The position numbers were made by a program, and so were the translations under genes. Below, in pieces: positions 59,523-64,000 of a DNA stretch of 64,000 nt. The stretch's first letter is position 1. Every line of letters begins with the position of its first letter. Location: positions 62,001 through 126,000 of the forward strand of contig JADJFB010000001.1 of the NCBI GenBank assembly GCA_016708845.1. Direction: 5' to 3'. The stretch comes from Bacteroidota bacterium (lineage in GTDB: Bacteria; Bacteroidota; Bacteroidia; B-17B0; Aurantibacillaceae). Under the pieces are notes generated by a model. That model was not told where the DNA came from and made no database searches. It worked only from the letters and a program-made list of their open reading frames with translations.

Positions 59523-61190
59523 ATGAAAAAATTATTCTTTTGTACTTATATTTTTATTTCACTCACCACCTTGGCTCAATGGAATAGTAATAATAGTATT
59601 AATACAGGAGTAGCTATAGCGCCTAAATCACAAAATAACGTTCATACAATTTCCGATTCAAATAATGGAATCATCATGGTTTGGGATGATAACAGAAACG
59701 ATGCAACCACTAAGGATGATATTTATGTACAACGTTTTAATTCCAGTGGGGTTAGAAAATGGACATTATATGGTGTAAATATATGTAGTGCTGCTAACGC
59801 ACAAAAAAATTCAACTATTGCAGATGTTGGTAATGGTAACGCTATTATTACATGGGAAGACAGAAGAGACGGTAACCACGATGTGTATGCGCAAAAAATA
59901 GATTCGTTGGGAAATATTTTATGGACAACAAATGGTGTAGCTGTGTGTAATAAAACCACTACACAAAAAAGTCCAAAAATCGTCAGTGATAATGCTGGAG
60001 GCGCGATCATTGTTTGGGAAGATTCTTTAAATTTTTATTGGGATATATATGCACAACGCATAAGCTCAGCGGGCGCTATCATGTGGACAACTGGTGGCGT
60101 GGCCGTATGCTCTTCTCCTAATACACAAGCAAATCCAAAAATTGAAGCTGATGGATTAGGTGGCGCCATCATAACGTGGCAAGACAAACGAAATAATGCA
60201 GATTATGACATTTACGCTCAAAAAATAGATGCTTCAGGTGCTACTCAGTGGACTGCTAACGGCGTGGTTATTTGTAATGCTGTGAATACACAAAATAATG
60301 CGCGCATAGAATCTGATGGTGCTAATGGTGCTATTATCGGATGGGCAGATAAGCGAAATGCTATTGATAATAACATATACGCTCAACGTATTAATGCTTC
60401 TGGTACTGTTCAGTGGACAGCAAATGGAATTTCTGTATGTAGTGCTTCAAACAACCAAAGTGCTATTGATATGAAGTATATTGGTAGCACAGGCGTGGTT
60501 TTTAGTTGGAAAGATGAAAGGGCAGGTGTTAATGAAATTTATACCCAATTAGTTTCTTTATCAGGTACTGCTCAGTTAACCGCAAATGGAATAAAATTAT
60601 CAAACGCTTTAAAATCACTTAGTCCTAATGTAGTAAGTGATGGTGCTGGTGGAGCTATCGTTGCTTGGCAGGATTCTACAGCTTTAGGTTCTTGGGATAT
60701 CACCTCTCAAAAATTGAATTCTGCGGGTGTCATTCAATGGCCATCGGGTGGAGTAGTCGTTTGTGATGCTAATGATGATCAGCAATATGTGTCACAAGTT
60801 TCTGATGGAAATGGTGGAGCAATTTATGCATGGGAAGATCGTAGAAACGGATCGCATTACGATATTTATGTACATCATTTATATTCTACAGGTACTCCTA
60901 ATTATGTGGGTATTAAAGAATTAAATAAATCTAATCAAGTTCCGTCTGTATGTTTTCCAAATCCTATTGGTTCAAATTCCGTTATTCAATTAAACAATAA
61001 TTTCTCCAATCATCCTTGGGAAATAAGTATTTTTGATGCTACTGGAAAACTTGTAAAAACTGCTAACATAAAAAGTAACCAAACATATTCATTGAATGCA
61101 TCTGAGTATTCGGAAGGGATTTATTTTTACATCATTCATATTAAAAACCAATCTTTGTATTCAAAAGGAAGTTTTATTTCTGCTAACTAA
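59523..61190 (+). CDS. T9SS client with tandem propeller-like repeats
   Basis: 555 residues. Signal peptide ends LAQ. About seven to eight repeats of roughly 52-55 residues run from 40 to 450, each with a GG(A)II-WED-R...DIYAQ block followed by LG-I-WT-NGV-VC (for example DGLGGAIITWQDKR). Such repeats make beta-propellers. A T9SS sorting domain (CFPNPIGSNSV, ending SFISAN) closes the protein. Probably surface or secreted; ligand unknown. The 61206 gene follows closely. Confidence 0.82.
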   Translation: MKKLFFCTYIFISLTTLAQWNSNNSINTGVAIAPKSQNNVHTISDSNNGIIMVWDDNRNDATTKDDIYVQRFNSSGVRKWTLYGVNICSAANAQKNSTIADVGNGNAIITWEDRRDGNHDVYAQKIDSLGNILWTTNGVAVCNKTTTQKSPKIVSDNAGGAIIVWEDSLNFYWDIYAQRISSAGAIMWTTGGVAVCSSPNTQANPKIEADGLGGAIITWQDKRNNADYDIYAQKIDASGATQWTANGVVICNAVNTQNNARIESDGANGAIIGWADKRNAIDNNIYAQRINASGTVQWTANGISVCSASNNQSAIDMKYIGSTGVVFSWKDERAGVNEIYTQLVSLSGTAQLTANGIKLSNALKSLSPNVVSDGAGGAIVAWQDSTALGSWDITSQKLNSAGVIQWPSGGVVVCDANDDQQYVSQVSDGNGGAIYAWEDRRNGSHYDIYVHHLYSTGTPNYVGIKELNKSNQVPSVCFPNPIGSNSVIQLNNNFSNHPWEISIFDATGKLVKTANIKSNQTYSLNASEYSEGIYFYIIHIKNQSLYSKGSFISAN

Positions 61191-61205
61191 TTTAATCAGT
61201 ACTAT

Positions 61206-61682
61206 ATGAAACGTCATTTCTTAATAATTCTTATTGTTCTTTTTCAACTTTCAGTATATGCTCAAAGTAAAAAAGAAGTAAAAAAACACAAAATTAAAGC
61301 TTCGGCGGTTTCTGTTATCGAAAACGGAAAAACGATTAATGAAAGTAAAACTATTTTTGATGCCAATGGTAACGAAATTGAAACAACCGATTATAGCAAA
61401 GACGGCACCATTAAAGCAATTCATAAAACTAAGTTTAATAGCGAAGGTGATGAGGTTGAAGATGAGCAATACGATGCCAATAATAAATTAGTGGAAAAAA
61501 AATTAACAAAGTATAATGCATCTAATGACAAATTAGAAGAAAGTTATTTTGACGCAGCCGGAAAGCTTACAAAAAAGCATACATACGTTTACGATGCAAA
61601 AGGCTTGAAAACGGAAAGAAAAACATTAGATGCAGAAGGCAAAATAATTTCGGTAAAAAAATACGTGTACGTCACAAAATAA
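61206..61682 (+). CDS. Small secreted YD-like repeat protein
   Basis: 158 residues. Signal peptide ends SVYAQ. Charged repeats of about 20-25 residues follow with FDANGNEIE, FNSEGDEVE, YDANNKLVEK, FDAAGKLTKK, YDAKGLKTER and LDAEGKIISV. They resemble YD/RHS-type units. It ends on the base before the VTC gene ATG, so the genes are coupled. Function unknown. Confidence 0.72.
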   Translation: MKRHFLIILIVLFQLSVYAQSKKEVKKHKIKASAVSVIENGKTINESKTIFDANGNEIETTDYSKDGTIKAIHKTKFNSEGDEVEDEQYDANNKLVEKKLTKYNASNDKLEESYFDAAGKLTKKHTYVYDAKGLKTERKTLDAEGKIISVKKYVYVTK

Positions 61683-62435
61683 ATGAACCAAAAAGTTTCT
61701 GATAAATTAAGTGAGTTCAATTCAATTACCCTTCAAGAAATGGATGGCGTAAAACTAATGGATAGAACTGACACTAAATTTACCTTTAACATCAATGAAC
61801 TGCCAGTTATTTTAGAAGAAGCAAAAAATCACTATCGTATATTGGATGTTGAAGGCAATAGAATTAGTAGATACAAAACCTTATATTTTGACACGCAAAA
61901 TTTTGCTTTGTATAATCAACATCATTGCGGAAAATTAAACCGTTACAAAATCAGACATAGAACTTATGTGGAAAGCAACTTAGGTTTTTTAGAAGTGAAA
62001 TTCAAAAATAATAAAGGTCGCACTTTAAAAACTAGAATTAAAGAAGTAAGCGTTCCAGATTTATCATCAGGAAAATCATTTGACTTTTTAAAAAAAACAT
62101 TGCCTTTTGATCCTTTGATATTGTTACCAAAAATATGGATTAACTATAGTAGAATTACATTAGTAAATAAAGTTTCGGCCGAACGCTTAACCTTAGATTT
62201 GAATTTAGAATTTGAGAGAGATGGAAAAACCGAACTATTAAATCAGTTAGTAATTGCAGAAGTAAAACAAGATAGTAAAATAGCTTCGCCGTTTGTGGCG
62301 ATTATGCGCCATAAGCACATCCGCCAAGGTTCTATCAGTAAATATTGTTTTGGAATTGCAAGTTCTTACAAAGAAGTGAAACAAAATAACTTTAAACGAA
62401 AATTGTTAAACGTAAAAAAAATAATTAACTCATGA
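61683..62435 (+). CDS. VTC-domain (polyphosphate polymerase-like) protein
   Basis: 250 residues, cytoplasmic. Active-site type residues of the VTC tunnel fold are seen: DRTDTKFTF (Lys28), RYKTLYFD, LNRYKIRHR and VKFKNNKGRT, with a glutamate-containing IAEVKQDS later. It may make polyphosphate from ATP. The gene abuts the YD gene and overlaps DUF4956 by 4 bases. VTC, DUF4956 and CotH genes are often found together. Confidence 0.85.
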   Translation: MNQKVSDKLSEFNSITLQEMDGVKLMDRTDTKFTFNINELPVILEEAKNHYRILDVEGNRISRYKTLYFDTQNFALYNQHHCGKLNRYKIRHRTYVESNLGFLEVKFKNNKGRTLKTRIKEVSVPDLSSGKSFDFLKKTLPFDPLILLPKIWINYSRITLVNKVSAERLTLDLNLEFERDGKTELLNQLVIAEVKQDSKIASPFVAIMRHKHIRQGSISKYCFGIASSYKEVKQNNFKRKLLNVKKIINS

Positions 62436-63079
62436 TGCTATTACAAATTGCTGGCGATGCAGCAACAACACTTTCTGGTTTCGAAGAATTTCAAAAAATG
62501 TCGGTTAAATTACTGGTGAGGTTATTAATTGATTTAACGGCTGTATTTATTTTAGTGCGTTTTATTTATTATCCTATCTATAAACACCGCGAATTGTTTT
62601 TTACCTATTTCATCTTCAATATTGTCATCTTTTTAATATCCTTTTTATTAAACAAGGTTGATTTGTCGATGGGAGCAGCCTTTGGTTTATTTGCTGTATT
62701 TAGTATGTTGAGGTATAAAACCGAAGAAATTGCCATTAAAGATATGACCTATTTATTCCTAGTAATTGCCTTAGGCTTGGTATCGGCGGTAACAAAAATT
62801 AAGGATACGGCAGATCATATCGAATATATCTTTTTAATAGGGATTAACGCGGTAGTATTACTGATTACTTACCTTTTAGAAAGTAATATTTTCATGAAAA
62901 AAGAGAGCGTTAAAACCATTTTATATGAAAACATTGAAATGATTAAAGAGGGCAAGCAAGACGAGTTAATGGCTGATTTAAAGCTTAGAACGGGCTTTAA
63001 CGTGCATAGATACTCTATCCATAAAATTGACTTTTTAAAGGATGCAGCTCAAATCAAAATATATTTTTACGATAAATAG
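62432..63079 (+). CDS. DUF4956 family membrane protein
   Basis: 215 residues. Four hydrophobic segments (about 28-48, 57-75, 83-100 and 115-150), typical AFGLFAVFSMLRYKTEEIAIKDMTYLFLVIALG, and a soluble C-terminal domain (about 160-215). Family function unknown. The ATG overlaps the VTC stop. Placed with VTC it may work in polyphosphate or surface-phosphate handling. Confidence 0.85.
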   Translation: MMLLQIAGDAATTLSGFEEFQKMSVKLLVRLLIDLTAVFILVRFIYYPIYKHRELFFTYFIFNIVIFLISFLLNKVDLSMGAAFGLFAVFSMLRYKTEEIAIKDMTYLFLVIALGLVSAVTKIKDTADHIEYIFLIGINAVVLLITYLLESNIFMKKESVKTILYENIEMIKEGKQDELMADLKLRTGFNVHRYSIHKIDFLKDAAQIKIYFYDK

Positions 63080-63106
63080 TTTTTTTTGAAAAAAAACTTG
63101 TTTTTT

Positions 63107-63137
63107 TTTGCAGATTTAAAAAAAGCCGTTATATTTG
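63107..63137 (+). promoter_or_regulatory. Promoter of the tRNA-Val gene
   Basis: TTTG at 63107-63110, 19 bases, then TATATTTG at 63130-63137. It matches TTTG-N19-TAnnTTTG exactly, ending 11 bases before the tRNA. This is the clearest promoter in the window. Confidence 0.8.
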
Positions 63138-63148
63138 CAGCCCGATTC

Positions 63149-63226
63149 GGGAGATTAGCTCAGCTGGTTCAGAGCACCTGCCTTACAAGCAGGGGGTCAC
63201 AGGTTCGAACCCTGTATCTCCCACCA
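63149..63226 (+). tRNA. tRNA-Val (anticodon UAC), CCA encoded
   Basis: Acceptor arm GGGAGAT pairs with ATCTCCC (63216-63222), discriminator A at 63223, and CCA is encoded (63224-63226). The D-arm holds TAGCTCAGCTGGTTCAGAGCA; the anticodon loop is CTTACAA (anticodon TAC at 63184-63186); the T-arm is CAGGTTCGAACCCTG. It reads valine codons GUA and, by wobble, other GUN. Confidence 0.96.
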
Positions 63227-63228
63227 CC

Positions 63229-63260
63229 TAAAAGCCTTACAGAAATGTGAGGCTTTTTTG
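63229..63260 (+). terminator. Terminator after tRNA-Val
   Basis: AAAAGCCTTAC pairs with GTGAGGCTTTT (one T-G wobble) around the loop AGAAAT, followed by a T run. Directly after the tRNA. Confidence 0.85.
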
Positions 63261-63263
63261 TTA

Positions 63264-63271
63264 TATATTTG
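63264..63271 (+). promoter_or_regulatory. -7 box for the downstream TPR gene
   Basis: TATATTTG matches TAnnTTTG, 9 bases before the TTG start at 63281. A TTTG element 19 bases upstream is not evident. Confidence 0.45.
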
Positions 63272-63280
63272 CGCCGGTTT

Positions 63281-64000
63281 TTGAAAAACGTCACCCTGCG
63301 AGTTATACTTATCATATCCTTGTTATTATTTATTTTGAGTTCTTCAGCTCAAAACAATCCTGCTATTGATTCCATTACCAAAGTCATTCAAACAACCAAT
63401 AATGATAATATTAAAGCAAACGCTTTATATAAATTGGCGCACGAATATATTGATGTAGATGCTAAAAAAGCATACGAATTTGCGCTTGAGTCGGTTGCGT
63501 TAGCAAAAAAAATTAACGATAAAACATGTGAAGTAGCTGCCCTAAACGAGTTAGCTATTTTAGATAGAAACAATGGAAATTATTCAAAAGCGTTAAGCAC
63601 ATTAAAAGAAGCGATACAAATTGCCGAAAGTGTAAGTGATACAATTTCTATTTCAAAATGTTTTATAGCAGCGGGCGATGTTTATTCGGCACTTTTAAAT
63701 TACGATAAGGCATTAAGTTATTATACCGAGGCATTAGTTTTAAATAAAAACAAAAAAAACTTTCAGGTTCTTGTTAGTTTAAGTCGAATTGGAAATAGAT
63801 TAATGGATAAAGGTAGAGGCGCGAATGATACTACTTTTATAGTATCTGCAATCCAATCTTATTTAAAAGTAAAAGATATTGCGTCTGCTATTAAGGATGA
63901 TAAACAATATATAAACGCGTATGTGAGTTTAGCCGATGCCTATAATATTTTTGGATCAGTATCAAAAAACAAACACCATTTTTATGAATCGTTAAATTAC
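63281..64000 (+). CDS. Partial secreted TPR protein (C-terminus off the window)
   Basis: The open frame runs 240 codons from TTG at 63281 to the window edge. Signal peptide ends SSSAQ. TPR-like units follow: AYEFALESVALAKKINDK, YSKALSTLKEAIQIAES, DKALSYYTEALVLNK. Such N-terminal TPRs often precede histidine kinase or guanylate cyclase-type domains in Bacteroidota, but the rest is unseen. Confidence 0.72.
   Translation, partial: MKNVTLRVILIISLLLFILSSSAQNNPAIDSITKVIQTTNNDNIKANALYKLAHEYIDVDAKKAYEFALESVALAKKINDKTCEVAALNELAILDRNNGNYSKALSTLKEAIQIAESVSDTISISKCFIAAGDVYSALLNYDKALSYYTEALVLNKNKKNFQVLVSLSRIGNRLMDKGRGANDTTFIVSAIQSYLKVKDIASAIKDDKQYINAYVSLADAYNIFGSVSKNKHHFYESLNY

Noticed and set aside
1..64000. 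CRISPR arrays, prophage or transposase genes
   Set aside because: No regularly spaced direct repeats, no cas genes, no integrase or transposase motifs were found on either strand.

Overview
The window is a low-GC chromosomal segment from a member of the phylum Bacteroidota. The evidence is: at least eight secreted proteins ending in type IX secretion (T9SS) type A sorting domains, a PorT gene, Bacteroidota-style promoters (TTTG, a 19-base spacer, then TAnnTTTG), a flexirubin/aryl-polyene-like gene block, DUF4286 and HemJ-type proteins, and the ileS / DksA-like / lspA gene order. I cannot name the genus. There is no phage, plasmid, insertion sequence or CRISPR array.

Layout. 1-5.0 kb: secreted proteins and a TPR-like protein. 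5.0-11.4 kb: a pigment-like block (acyltransferase, ACP, ketosynthase, ketoreductase, aromatic amino-acid ammonia-lyase) with a divergent methyltransferase and truncated hemoglobin. 11.5-17.7 kb: ileS, a DksA-like protein with a histone-like tail, lspA and porT. 17.7-28.2 kb: FAD enzymes, HemJ, thioesterase, O-acyltransferase, GT9, TatD, a UbiA-like protein and a secreted deacetylase-like protein. 28.2-34.1 kb: a five-reading-frame (four-gene) operon that looks like an unusual exopolysaccharide synthesis and export machine: a TolC-like protein fused to a GH18-like barrel, an HlyD/Alg44-like adaptor, a REC / zinc-ribbon / degenerate-GGDEF protein and a processive GT2 synthase. 34.4-48.9 kb: RecQ, a MacB-type permease, DUF2157 proteins, an MFS exporter, a TPR lipoprotein set, RsmA and a LytS/LytTR two-component pair. 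48.9-63.1 kb: two tandem arylsulfotransferase-like T9SS clients, a CotH-family protein, carbonic anhydrase with SulP transporter, a repeat T9SS client, and a VTC (polyphosphate polymerase-like) plus DUF4956 pair. The window ends with tRNA-Val(UAC) and a partial TPR protein.

A striking overall property is gene breakage. Eleven genes carry 14 single-base frame changes and two more carry one in-frame TAA each, including ileS, recQ and porT. Most indels are one base lost from a short homopolymer. This pattern fits uncorrected sequencing error better than decay, so I annotate these genes over their full restored spans and mark them as broken. The working hypothesis is that most are functional in the organism.

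Functional picture: PorT and the many T9SS clients make one secretion theme. The pigment block, the polysaccharide operon, GT9, the O-acyltransferase and the CotH/VTC/DUF4956 set make a cell-surface theme.
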